DNA of 54,417 nt from Rhynchosporium graminicola (GCA_900074885.1 FJUW01000049.1:1-54417); one strand, 5' to 3'. Shown: positions 24,755 to 34,806, counted from the first letter of the stretch. The notes: generated from the sequence alone by a model not told the origin. Numbers and translations are program-made.

Positions 24755-24845
24755 GCACTAAGTACTTAGTGCTATCTTATCTCGTGATAATATCCCGTGA
24801 TATGTACTTAGTGCTGTCTTGTCTCATGATAATGTCCCGTGATAT
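24755..24845. repeat. 18-bp perfect palindrome and 42-bp tandem repeat at the edge of the mutated region
   Basis: GCACTAAGTACTTAGTGC (24755-24772) is a perfect palindrome. It overlaps a 42-bp direct repeat (24762-24803 and 24804-24845). The copy nearer the transposons carries three TG-to-TA changes relative to the other. The repeat could belong to the start of B's 5' LTR. Confidence 0.8.
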
Positions 24846-25568
24846 ACATGAACGGAGATATTTCAGTAAAGAAAAGTGTATTATAATTATTCGTAATCAC
24901 AATGTTACACACACGTTGCCAGTACAGATATTTCATGATAAGAAACTGAGTGTGCGACTTGTGAAATAGGAGCCTCACATTTTGCTACATCTATAACAGC
25001 AGTGGCATATTGTATCCCCATGCGTAGCATGTTTCGGAGAATGATTGTATAAATAAAATATTGGCAAAGTGGAAAACACTCGCTGCTTGATGCCATTTCA
25101 AATTTGTTGAACTTTCAGTACTGATGGTATCCAGAGAACAGGCGACGACAAGTGTAGAATTTTGCTGAAGCCATAGTTTTGCTTTTATCAAGTCAGATGG
25201 TTAGGGCCTCGCTTCGTGGCATTTCCGTTTTGGGAGCTTGTTTCAAGCTTCCAGTCCACGTGTCTCTCGAATCTCGTATTATCACTCAAAATTTTCCCTG
25301 GTCTGAAAGCAAATTGAGGTTCTTTCAAACCTCGATGCCAAGCCATGAGACAACGAAATTAAGATTAATACCATTGTTCAGGACAAAGTCTGTAGCGAAA
25401 TAGAGGGACAAAGACTTTGGGGCTGTAGGGTTTCAGTGGATAGAATGAAAACAGCAGAAAATATCAAATGAACAGGAAGAGAATTTATGTATATGATGGT
25501 AAGCTGAGGAAGGATGCTACTTTTCTAGGTAACGCATTCACGACTCACGTTTTCGCAAATCCTTCATA
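24846..25568. other. Gene-free stretch upstream of the SprT-like gene
   Basis: Base composition returns to normal here. Short open frames on both strands show no codon pattern or recognisable motif. The last part presumably holds the promoter and leader of the gene starting at 25569; no clear TATA box is visible. Confidence 0.6.
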
Positions 25569-26411
25569 ATGTCGCACCGCCAGCATGGGCATCCGAGTTC
25601 ATCACGAAAAGCTTCAGGTAAGCCAGCTTCCAAATCATCCGGGAAACGAAAATCTGCGAAGCAACACAGCAACGCACATACTCACCCCAAGATCGAAGAT
25701 GACCTTCCTAATCCGAGACAACATACTTACTTTGGCAGGGATCTTGCCAGAACACTGAGATATAATGCAGAGAAGGATATCGAGACGGTACTTGCTGATC
25801 ACGAGATAAACCTTCTCCAAGATCCTATCCCAGAAGTATCCTCAACAAGGGAGTCGAAAAACTTGATGAATACCTACTTCCTCATCTTCGATCAAGCTTT
25901 CTTCTGCAAGCTTCTCGGGAAGGATCTCAAAAAACGCATTGTAATCTACGATGACCACCAAAACGACGCTAGTCTTGGCTATTATAAGGATGGCATCATT
26001 CACATCAACATGACCATCCAAGACCGCACAGGACCACTCGGGGAGAAGCAGCTTGCAGTCCTCTTACACGAGATGCTGCACGCATTCTTGGATCTCTACA
26101 CCTGCAACTGTTCCAAGTGCGAAAAGAGAACAGCAGACCAAGGCGGTTTTGGTGCGACCGGCCACGGCTCGACTTGGGCTAATTCAATGATCTATCTCCA
26201 AAAGTCCCTCGCTCGCCAGGTTGGCTGGGATGTGGACTGCGGCGTCGAGAGAGGCGTCTATACAGAGATGAATGCCAGTGGTTGGCAGCCCAGGCCCGAG
26301 CAATTCGAACGATGGAATATTAAATCCTCACATGTGCCGCAAGTTAAGAAACATCATGAGCGTGGGAAACACAAGAAACGACCTAAAGGCTCTGCTTGTG
26401 TGGTCATGTAA
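25569..26411 (+). CDS. SprT-like zinc metallopeptidase, 280 aa, possible CaaX C-terminus
   Basis: It is a member of the SprT-like family of zinc peptidases; SPRTN and Wss1 relatives cleave proteins crosslinked to DNA, but this protein's substrate is unknown. The SprT-like domain spans about residues 90-215. The zinc site is HEMLH (H167, E168, H171) with the third ligand probably H199 in the ATGHG segment. A Cys cluster CNCSKC lies at 179-184. The N-terminal 50 residues are Ser/Lys/His-rich and probably disordered. The C-terminus is basic and ends GSACVVM, a four-residue CaaX pattern that would predict farnesylation. The start is the first in-frame ATG of the single open frame. One caution: the stop overlaps GTAAGT, a perfect splice donor (26407-26412), so splicing would change the tail. 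The gene stands alone beside the transposon nest. Confidence 0.85.
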   Translation: MSHRQHGHPSSSRKASGKPASKSSGKRKSAKQHSNAHTHPKIEDDLPNPRQHTYFGRDLARTLRYNAEKDIETVLADHEINLLQDPIPEVSSTRESKNLMNTYFLIFDQAFFCKLLGKDLKKRIVIYDDHQNDASLGYYKDGIIHINMTIQDRTGPLGEKQLAVLLHEMLHAFLDLYTCNCSKCEKRTADQGGFGATGHGSTWANSMIYLQKSLARQVGWDVDCGVERGVYTEMNASGWQPRPEQFERWNIKSSHVPQVKKHHERGKHKKRPKGSACVVM

Positions 26412-27360
26412 GTTCGAGCAGAAGCAATTCTTTCCTAATTATCGTGGGCAAATCTAAAATAAAAAAAGGTTCGTCGTTACACTACACCATGTCTCAGCCC
26501 TGACTTCAAAAAAAGGTGCCTGAAGATAAACATAGCAGGAAATCAGTGCGTGAGAAGATCGTCATGTGACGAGTGTACGCAGAACAAACTACTTATTCTT
26601 CATGCACCAAATTGAGGAGAAAGTGATAAGAAGTCTCACTGATACTTGATTTGAGATCAGAAAATAAGAATAAAACGTTCGAAGTCCATTGATATAGAAC
26701 CTATCTACCTGAATAGAACATGAAAGGGGATTCTAGTCGGGCTCAATGTTCCTCGAGGATCTCGCCAATCCAAAACCGGTTATCTGCCGACGTTGCGTCG
26801 TCTTTTCCATCCTATATCAACTACAATTTGTAAATACTATGAAGCATCGAGTCACTATAAGCTGCAGGGCTCAGAGCTCCAGTACAGTGGTTTAACCATT
26901 GTCTTCGTACGTGTCCATTCCCATCATTACTTTACGTGCCACGAGTGGAGAGAAGCTACGGCTTCGAAGCGGCCTACGATTCGTTTCATTCATCGTATAT
27001 CATTTTTTCAAAAACCCCGCTCTGTAGGCTTATATTGAAGCAACAAGAGCTTAAGAGACTGTGTTCCCGAGTTTCCGCTCCTTTAATCTACTCTTCCGCC
27101 ACGAAAGTCTTTCACGGTTTAATATGCCATGAAAGTGTGTTTTGTCAAACAGCCACTGCTTTGGTCTATACCTGGTTCAAAAATGGGCTCACAACACGCA
27201 CACGGACTTAGCATCATCGGATATGTGGGTAGTGTTGGTCTCAATATTTGCACTTTCATATCCTGCAACCATTGGAAAACCATTCGTTTATGTATCTAGA
27301 GCAGTTCTAGTTCAGCAGTGACCCGTAGGTACAGAAGTAGTTCTTAGTGCCAGAGACTGC
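26412..27360. other. Intergenic region between convergent genes
   Basis: It presumably holds the 3' ends of the SprT-like gene (plus) and the beta-helix gene (minus). Open frames at 26793-27211 have no ATG context, codon bias or recognisable domain. An A-run at 26457-26467 follows the SprT stop. Nothing else is recognised. Confidence 0.6.
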
Positions 27361-28698
27361 CTAACAGATGTTCCGAGGCCCGGTACCAGTCAAAGTCCAT
27401 TTAATGTTCTCGCCACAGGGTGATTCGATAACAGAGGTTCCATCCACTTTCAAAGTAATACTATGGTCCCTGTTGTTTGGAAACTCGTCGCGTGCCGCAA
27501 GACGAACTGAACGACCACCATTGACAGTTCCGCCTTTGATTATAATGCCGTAACAGTTCTCGATGAGTATAGCATCGTTGCCATTGTTAGCGAGGTCCAA
27601 ACTCGTGATCGTGGCGCCTCCAGATTCAGAGACACAGAAAAACCCTCGTCCGCCGCCACGCGATACAACCTTGTCGATAACAATGTTGTTTGTATAAGCA
27701 CCACTGATTAGTCGACCGTTCCTATTAGCGAATCGCAATGTCGCATACCCCGTTGAAGCCCCAACGTTGTTCCCATCAACCAGTCCAACTCTAGCATTGG
27801 TGGTGGTTTGTAGTAGCAGACCACACTCGCCACAGTCTTTTGCAATGACTGAATTGATAGTTAGACCATCAATGTTCCAGGTCTCGACTGCGTGGCTACT
27901 AGCTCCAGTGACCCGTATCACTAAAAGAAGAAGTCGGAGTCAGCTTTGACTAGTTACGAAAGAGTTAAAAGTAAAATTATAAGATAATTGTGAAGACTTC
28001 GACTCTGAGAAGGGCATAGGACTTCATCATCCTCAGACACGCTCAAAAGGAAAAGGTTATCGGAGAATACCCACCATCCATTTTGACATTGGAGTTTGCG
28101 GCTCCGTCGCGATCAAAGCGAACTCCTAGTCCACCACTGAGGTTCATGTTGATTTGACCCAGCGTCAAGCCTTTGGTCCCATAAAATCGAAGACCAAAAT
28201 ATGGATCACCTGTCATAGTGAGGTATGGTATTTTGACATCGACGGTATTGAAGGATTCGATAGCACCCTTGCCTGGACGAAGTGCAGCATTGATAGTACC
28301 ACAGCCCTCAAAAATCTTCCCACTTGTGATGGAAATGGTTCCAGCACCGATAGATCCAGATGCTATGACCGAGACACGCTGGTTGAACTTAGTGGAGATC
28401 CATAGAACGTATCGAGGAAAAGCTTGGAAGCATTGGACCGGATTGATTTCGCCATACCAAATTACAAGCAGATCGAGAGTGAAGAAACTTGACTTACCTC
28501 GCTACTGCTGATCGCGTCAAGTGCTGCTTGGATGGCTGCAAGATAGTTCGTGCCTGAATAAACACTGGAAGAGCCTTTCGTGGCTGTGTACGAGCTATCA
28601 GACCCTGTCACTGTGGCATCCGGTGTACCGGCTCCGCATTGGGCTGAGACGAAGGGAGAAAGTGCGACTAGTGCTGTGACGATGGAGAGTTTCGCCAT
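27361..28698 (-). CDS. Secreted right-handed parallel beta-helix protein (pectin-lyase-like fold), 3 exons
   Basis: Spliced from exons 28698-28498, 28387-28075 and 27920-27361 (357 aa), joined by GT-AG introns (GTAAGT donor; TTTTAG acceptor before exon 3), with all phases consistent. The start is the ATG of MAKLSIVTALVALSPFVSAQ, a clear signal peptide with cleavage after VSA; open frame continues upstream but lacks a signal. The mature part is rich in Gly, Ser, Thr, Asn, Val and Ile in short strand-turn repeats (for example GAGTISITSGKIFEGCGTIN, and GLTLGQINMN). These are typical of beta-helix polysaccharide-active or adhesive proteins. I see no GH28 catalytic signature, so a lyase or another activity remains open. 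It lies on the same strand as the GH43 gene, which fits a shared role in cell-wall attack. Confidence 0.8.
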
Positions 28699-30335
28699 TA
28701 TGCCAGTATTGCTGATATCATATGAATATTTCCGAGTATTAGTCCAACGTGAACGGGGTTGAGCACATTTATGTGGGTGCGTGGCTTTGGGCTTATTGGA
28801 GGAAAATGTCACGATTTATGCTATAGACTTTTACCGGTTTTCGGTACAAATGGGTGCACTTGTTGACTTTCTCTGGTCACCCCACGATGGATCTGTGCGA
28901 CAATGAGGGGTCGTGTATTATATTTGGCGCGGCATATGCAGATCGTGCGTGGGAGATTCTCGCTTCCACAAAAAATCCAGGAGGAACCCTGGACGACAAA
29001 AGAAGGCGGATAACAATTTCCAGGATGTGAACTTCACTAAGCAAGATCAATGAGCATGTCTGGAAATTCCCATACAAGAGCATTATAGCACTCCTCCAGG
29101 ATACTATGATTACTTAAAGGACGATCGAGCATTTCAGCACTCAATATTCGATTTTCATTGCAGAAGCCGTTCTTGTGACGTGATAAAGTCGTGATTTTTG
29201 CCGAGTTCCCGCACCCCTCCCTTCTTTATACGGCCCTAACTTTTCTGCCTCCAACTAATCCTATATGATATACTCTTTTGGGAAGGTTTTGGAAAGGTTT
29301 TGGGAAGGGGGAAACGGAGTAGACGTCTAGCTAGTCAGATTGACATGAGTCTTATTTTATATAATCATGTAGTCGAGGTGGACTATTGACTCAGCAGAAG
29401 TGAGTATTTAGGTTTCAGGAGGCCGGCTCGCCTTAGATCCCGTGCCTGAGAGCCTTGAGGCACTCAGATCTTAGACTGGAAGTCCGGACTTCTTTATATT
29501 CTTGATAAAGAAACTCTCTTGATCATGTTAGCTTAAATTAATTAAACTGCAGCTACTAGAGGTGTTCAATAAATCCCCGTAAAATTTAAATGCCAGTCGT
29601 TCTCCCTCGCGCACTCTAATATTACACAGCGACCATACCTGTAGGTAGAGTAAGAACGAGATGCATCGAAAGCCCATTCTGCCTCTATATCTCCTATGTT
29701 TTGATTTAGATGCTGCGGGGTGTTTGCGGCGCGTGGAAAACGGCGTGTCTCCAAAACAACCTCGATGCGCGGTCGTGTCTCGGCTAAACTTCCTTCTTCG
29801 TCTTGATAATACACATGACCTAGAGTTGGGCCGAGGCCAGGTCAATTTTTACTTACGATCGACAGCGCAGCCTCTTTAACTCGGGCCCAGAGCACTCATT
29901 TTAGCATTATCTTATGTTGTTGAAATACACCTCTGTCATCTCTGTATTCGTGACGAGCACAGCCAGGAATGCAAAAGACTTCGGGAAATTGCCGATAGGT
30001 GCTCCCGCGCAGATGGGACAATAATACCTCGCTATCGATGAGATTTGGCTTCGGAACGGATGTGGATCGCTGATGGCCTATACATCAATTGAGATTGAAG
30101 AGAATCGTGCGACGACAAGATAGTTGGCGCGCGGTTTTCATATTCGCTGGCGACGAGGAACTTACAAAAGGGACACTACACACAAAGAGCAGCTTCGTGT
30201 CAAGTTTGACAGCTAATCACGGCATTATATTCTTACAGAGACTTGCTACATATACATTCAAGTACCTTAACAACGAATTAGAAAAGCCTCCAAGATTTTT
30301 AGTGGCCATGACGCCGAATACCCACATCATATATA
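28699..30335. other. Intergenic region upstream of the beta-helix gene
   Basis: It holds the beta-helix promoter and the 3' end of the GH43 gene. Visible features are a G/A-rich run with repeated GGAAGGTTTTGG near 29280-29310 and the palindrome GAAGTCCGGACTTC near 29479-29492. Overlapping short frames on both strands at 29528-29879 lack an ATG start with good context. One minus frame (29566-29814) reads protein-like but begins with GTG and matches nothing I know. It could be a fragment of a decayed gene. Confidence 0.5.
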
Positions 30336-32477
30336 TCATAACTTTACAGGCTGCACGCTCTCCAGCGTTGGTATCACTTCCTTCATCAATCCCGTCTCTG
30401 AATCCCATTCAACCTACAAGCACATTGTCAGCAAACAGTCTCTTCGTTAAGAGTATGAATAGAAAGGGACCATGTAAGAAGCAATTCTGTTTACCTTATC
30501 GATCGTAGTCTCTCTGTGCGTCCCATCACCACCGGGAATTTGAAATCGATGGTAAGCCATGTACCACTCATCCCTACCAGGAACTTGCACCATACTGTTA
30601 TGTCCAGTCGCCAATATCCCCAGCTCCTCTCTCTTCTTCAACACCACTCCGCGATACGTCCATGGCCCATTGACCGAAGGTGAACTGGCATACCCAACAC
30701 TGTAATTGGTAGAGCCAGTGTCGTCAATGCTGTATGTGAGATGATAAAGACCCTCTCTATACACAACGAACAATCCCTCACGAAAGTTCGGCAAGCTTGC
30801 GGTGATCTCTTTGACGGTATCCCATTTCATGCTGATCATATCATCGCCGAGTTCACCCATCAACGCCTTTCCGTTTCCCCAGAAGAAGTAGTGCTTGCCA
30901 CTGACCGGATCGAAGAACGCATCAGGGTCAATAGCCTGACCTGAAATCAGAGGCTCATCGCCACCATTTATGATCATCGCTGTTTTTTCAGCGGCAAAGG
31001 GTCCTTCTGGCGAGCTGGCGATCGCAACGCCGATGGTCTTACGATCGTATGTTGGATTATGACCGGAGAAATAGAAGTAGAAAGTGCCATTTTTCTCTGT
31101 GATTGTTGGGGCCCATGCATTTCCAACTGCCCAAGGAACGTTTCCAGAAGTCCCATTTAAGGCAAGAAATGGCTGCTCGCTGCGAGTCCAGGAAGTGAGA
31201 TCGGGAGACGACCATGAGTAAAAGACTTGACCTCCCCATCCGGGTAGCCCATCAGTAGTGGCATAGACGTAAAATTTGTCACGGAAAATTGCGATGTTTG
31301 GATCTGCATAAAGATCTGGGATTGAAGGGCTGTTACGTTTAACAAAGTTGGTAGATCGCTCCTTGCTTTTGCTCGTCGCGACGACACCGTAATAGGCGTT
31401 GATGGCCGATAGCTCTGCTGCAGTGATGGGCACAACACTGCCATGGCGAGGTTTAGCTGGGAGTTTGTACGAAGCCGACACTTTCCAATTAGGGGATGCA
31501 ATATTGGTGGTTTCAAGCGGGATATATCCACGACCGTTGTACTCGTCCAGGAAAAGGTAGTACTTCTGTCCGCTGATGTCGTTAGGGTTTGCTTTAAAGG
31601 ATGTCGGTCCTTCAACACCGCCTGTGCCAGCAACGCGGCCAATGCAGGAGGCGATTGTCGTCCAAGATGTCAGATTAGACAAAAGAACAGAAGAGCTCTC
31701 CTGTATGATATCTACGCATCCAGTCACTGCTCCCTCATCTTTGGTAAAGCGGTAGTAGGTATTGCCTTCTTGTAAGATCGTCGAGTCGATCCGAGCAGTA
31801 CCCGCATCCTGCCAGACAACGGGTTCGCTGAAGGTGATGAAGTCCGTCGTGGTGGAGATCAACATACGCTGGTAAGAAGGTCCGGTGTGCTCTGTATCGC
31901 TTTCTTCGTAGAGATTGCTTGCCCAGAACACGACGTAAGATCCAATTGTCTCATCGTAGTGTGCTTCAGGTGCCCAAGTCATGCCAGCTGTAGGAGGCGA
32001 CACCAAGACATGTCTTTGCTCAGACCAAGTAATCAGGTCTTTCGATTCCCAGATCTCCAAATATCGACTCCCAGTACGAATAGATTCGCCCCAGTCAGTA
32101 CCCGATCCGATAGATAGATCAGTAGCCAGAAGGTAGAATGTGTCGCCTTCGTGGGAGCGAAGGAGGAATGGATCTCGAAGCCCTTTTGTCCCCTGTGTCG
32201 AGGCCAATATTGGCTGGGAGTTGTTCAGCTCATTCCACTGTAAAGCATCGTTGCCTTTACTGGCGGAGAGGTATATCTTCTCGCCTGCAATGCTGTTTCC
32301 AGTGAAATAAGCGAAAGCGTAACCCTCATATTCGAGAGCTCTAGGTTTTGAGTGGTGAAGAGAAGGCTCATCGCCAGAAGATAGTCTAGAACTTCTCGAA
32401 GGAAGAGGACCTAGACATGAAGCGATGGTCGAGAGGCTCAACAGTGCTGAAGCTAGAAAAGCGAAGTTTGCATACAT
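30336..32477 (-). CDS. Secreted tandem GH43 glycoside hydrolase (arabinofuranosidase/xylosidase type), 2 exons, 686 aa
   Basis: Exon 1 is 32477-30495 (661 codons) and exon 2 is 30413-30336. The 81-bp intron has donor GTAAAC and acceptor TTGTAG; reading through it would add 15 unrelated residues instead of the family-like end DKVEWDSETGL. Residues 1-20 form a signal peptide. Two five-bladed GH43 propellers follow. The first covers about 50-350, with candidate triad D102 (RDPF), D231 (RID) and E289 (VEGP). The second covers about 385-680, with D392 (ADPN), D517 (IDPD), E567 (REG) and H625 (GHNSM). Both propellers keep the acid/base set, so both may be active. GH43 enzymes remove arabinose or xylose from hemicellulose and pectin side chains. 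The exact substrate cannot be told from sequence. Confidence 0.9.
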
Positions 32478-32950
32478 GCTTGCTTATATTTCAGTAGGGG
32501 CAACTGATTTGCAGAAGCACAATATTCATCATTGTTTGCTGGCGCTACTATGCCCTTTTTATAGCAAGTAGCATTGACTCCATTTATTCGTACTTGACAT
32601 CACCTCGTATTTTCTTTGTTAGAGTCGCTGGGCTGGCTGGTGGACAGTTTCCTCTTTCGGTCATCTCGCCCACCAATCCCCAGGTCTCTGTTACGCAAGA
32701 CCACGCCTTTTCACGGGTAAAGCCACATTTTCAGCCCAAGCTGGTACGAAGGCCCGGTGTGGGGTATCTGGGGTTAGAAACCGTGCTTTGCGTGCGAGTC
32801 ACAAGATCGTAATGTCGATGTCGAGAGTCAGGGTACGGAAGGGATCTGCGGCAGTTAAGGTTGTTCAATTGCGCACCAATCAGAAGCCGTCTAGTCCCCC
32901 ACTAAATCATGTCTAAGCCGAGATCAGAGATCCCAGATATCCCCGGATTT
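32478..32950 (-). promoter_or_regulatory. GH43 upstream region: TATA box, CCAAT and CreA-like sites
   Basis: On the minus strand a TATAAAA box lies at 32557-32563, about 80 bp before the start codon. CCAAT boxes are read at 32673-32677 and 32876-32880 on the plus strand. Matches to the CreA/Mig1 consensus SYGGGG occur at 32678-32683, 32768-32773, 32897-32902 and 32941-32946. Carbon catabolite repression is known for many such enzymes, but its action here is inference from short degenerate motifs. Confidence 0.45.
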
Positions 32951-33020
32951 TGGTTGCGACATGAGTGGAGGGACAATTATTTCAACCGCAATATTCATCT
33001 GCTCTAAGCACCGTAAGATT

Positions 33021-33106
33021 TTATTATTCACCCCCTGATTTAAACGTAAAAACCTTAGCTGCAGTAAGAGTGTAGAATTTAACATTTAAACCAGGGGGGA
33101 TAGTAA
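33021..33106. mobile_element. Candidate 86-bp miniature inverted-repeat element
   Basis: Imperfect terminal inverted repeats of about 26 bp share CCCCCTG, TTTAAA and an outer TTA/TAT. The left arm is 33021-33047 and the right arm 33082-33106, around a short unrelated centre. Size and ends resemble Tc1/mariner-type miniature elements of fungi, which target TA. It carries no RIP mutation and sits in the GH43 upstream region. Confidence 0.5.
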
Positions 33107-33955
33107 CTTGTAAGCATATTATTGTCATGTCTATTGAGGGCCCCGCGGAAAATCCAAGCTTCGCTACCTGGGCAGCGGAAAAGGAGGTTAATCTCCATGC
33201 AGGGGTGCAAGGATTGTATTTGGTATTCGAGTTATACTTTGCGAAGTAGCTTTATATAGTTCCATAAGGCTCCTTGCATGAAGTAGAACGTACTACTAGC
33301 ACCTTCTCGCCTCCTTCAGCAGCAGAACGGATTAACGAGTCAACAAAGCATCCAGGCCGATTCGATCAGACATAATACTAAGTACCTAGCACAGAACGCA
33401 TGCTTTTGTCCACATGTAGATGAGTCCCAAATAATCGACGTAAAGATCGAAGTAGCTTTTACAACTCCTTAGGTCTCTCATGCTAGTGAAGTACAGGTCG
33501 GTCTAACTCAAGATAGTGAATAATTGCCAACGTGGCTGACGATGTGAGAACTCAGCCGCCACCATGAACCTCATTCTGGCTAAACGTATTGAATCTGTGC
33601 TGATAGACACCACAGCACTGCCTCTCTGTATCTGAAGCCATGTCCGCTACGCACACTTTGTATGGCATGACTATCATATGTTGTCTTTGACTAGGGGCTT
33701 TGCCATATTCTCGCGATATCACATTTATCGTTCAAAAAAAGTCCGAGAATAATTTGAGGACTCTCATTTGCATAATATTTTCCTCTGAAGTACTCTGTCG
33801 CTTGAATGAAAAAAAAACAAGCCCAGCCTTACAGTATACTCATCTATGTTGTGGCCAAAACGATGTATCGGGAGTGATGTCTGGAAAACAAGCATGCAAA
33901 AAGAAGCCTTCCCAAGGAACGAACCCCAGGACAGAGATCTTCGGCAGTGAAATTT
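33107..33955. other. Gene-free stretch
   Basis: Balanced composition. An open frame at 33700-33987 (plus) lacks codon bias and recognisable content. A short hairpin-like segment near 33220-33300 (AAGTAGCTTTATATAG) was seen. No supported gene. Confidence 0.5.
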
Positions 33956-34570
33956 TCACCAGACTCTCAGTCCGTTCCATCCGCTAAGTCTCTTCACCTG
34001 AGAGCTTTCTCTTCGCCTTCGGTATCTCCGAAGCTTTAGTTGACCGATAAGGAAGCTATGCTGCTTGTCAGTATGCGAAAATAAGTAGGAACTCAAAGTT
34101 ACGTACTGAATCCTCAGCAGTCCAAGACTTCCTCGTAGTTTTCGCGCTACATGTAGGTGTTTTGCCAGAACAGTCTTCCTTAGGGCAAAATCCTTCCTCG
34201 ACACCGCCCGTACTCTCAAATTGGCTGTTGGTCGAAGAGAGTGCTTTCCAGACTTCGTGGCTGGCAGTTGTAGCGGGACGGTACTGAAGCGGGTATGCGT
34301 GCGTAATCTCGTTGTGATGTTAGCATGGCGGATTTTCAGCAGATTATGAGCAAGATCGACTACCTGATTGGATGGCGAAGGTTGATTTTGATAGCTGGTT
34401 GTGGTATTTGCTGGAGTGGAGCCCGAGACGAGATGGAAGTTGACATTTTCCAAAGCTAGATCTATATCGATGTTTGAATTCGATTCAAATCTGAGCTTTG
34501 CTACGACTCTGGCTTCGAGTCTAGCTTTAGCTTTGATTTCTCTGGCTTCATCCTGGATTTGGCTTCGGCT
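33956..34570 (-). other. Open minus-strand stretch of uncertain coding status
   Basis: A minus-strand frame is open from about 34570 to 33956. Its upstream part reads DEAREIKAKARLEARVVAKL, an Ala/Glu/Arg/Lys-rich helix encoded by repeated GCN and GAA/AGA codons. Its 34453-33956 part is basic, with SNQVVDLAHNLLKIR-like text. A candidate acceptor (CCAG before GATGAAGCC) lies at its upstream edge, so it could be a second exon of the small gene starting at 34806, or a decayed gene. No family is recognised. Confidence 0.3.
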
Positions 34571-34668
34571 AAGGCATCAGCTCTGGCTTGGATTGCCTCC
34601 ATTCCTGTTTTGCCCCTTCCTCGATTGAGATCGGGCTATACACAGAAGTGTCAGTCTAGTGGCTATCA

Positions 34669-34806
34669 TTAGTATCGTATCTTTTCATGCGACCTTATTT
34701 TGACTGGCTTCTTGGGTAGGCCTCCCGGTGGTGTATAATCTTTCTTGACTCTGTCTTTCTTGGCCACTGTGTATGTAGGGCCTCTTTTGCGTTTTGGTTG
34801 AGGCAT
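34669..34806 (-). CDS. Small basic protein, MPQPKRK family, 45 aa (divergent pair)
   Basis: It starts MPQPKRKRGPTYTVAKKD, continues KKDYTP and KKPVK, and ends after 45 codons at TAA (34669-34671). I do not recognise the family. It is supported by the related frame at 35430 on the other strand. Of about 21 shared residues, around 11 are encoded by different synonymous codons, which is the pattern expected of selection on this frame. PKRKRGP resembles a nuclear localisation signal, with no signal peptide or membrane segment. A weak donor (G then GTCGCA) follows KIR, with branch- and acceptor-like sequences downstream, so a longer spliced product is possible. Between the two genes lie about 620 bp that may act as a shared promoter. 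Confidence 0.55.
   Translation of the reverse strand: MPQPKRKRGPTYTVAKKDRVKKDYTPPGGLPKKPVKIRSHEKIRY

Larger units (their letters stand above)
3207..24757 (-). mobile_element. B: old minus-strand Ty3/gypsy retrotransposon, split by later insertions
   Basis: B survives as pieces at 3207-6410, 12952-15048, 22400-22841 and 24379 to about 24750. Removing A1, A2 and C with one target copy each reconnects them. On the minus strand the order is Gag/protease-like, RT, RNase H, integrase, which is the Ty3/gypsy order. The RT carries FFIIYID-type and IDFTKSFF-type motifs, so it is a different family from A. The 3' end lies beyond A0 to the left. The 5' LTR was not resolved; it may end near 24848, where the minus strand starts TGTATATCACGGG. 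Gag-like helical sequence is visible on the minus strand at about 14.0-14.6 kb. All frames carry many RIP stops. Confidence 0.75.

Noticed and set aside
1..24757. Centromere or simple AT-rich intergenic DNA
   Set aside because: The AT-rich sequence resolves fully into named transposon pieces; a centromere role cannot be judged from sequence alone.
29528..29879. Three overlapping frames on both strands
   Set aside because: Starts are non-ATG or weak and there is no recognisable domain. One minus frame reads protein-like, but the evidence is not enough for a gene call.
30089..30508. 139-codon plus-strand frame
   Set aside because: It overlaps the terminal exon and intron of the GH43 gene on the opposite strand and has no recognisable content.
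31157..31642. 161-codon and other frames inside the GH43 gene
   Set aside because: Shadow frames of the well-supported GH43 coding sequence.
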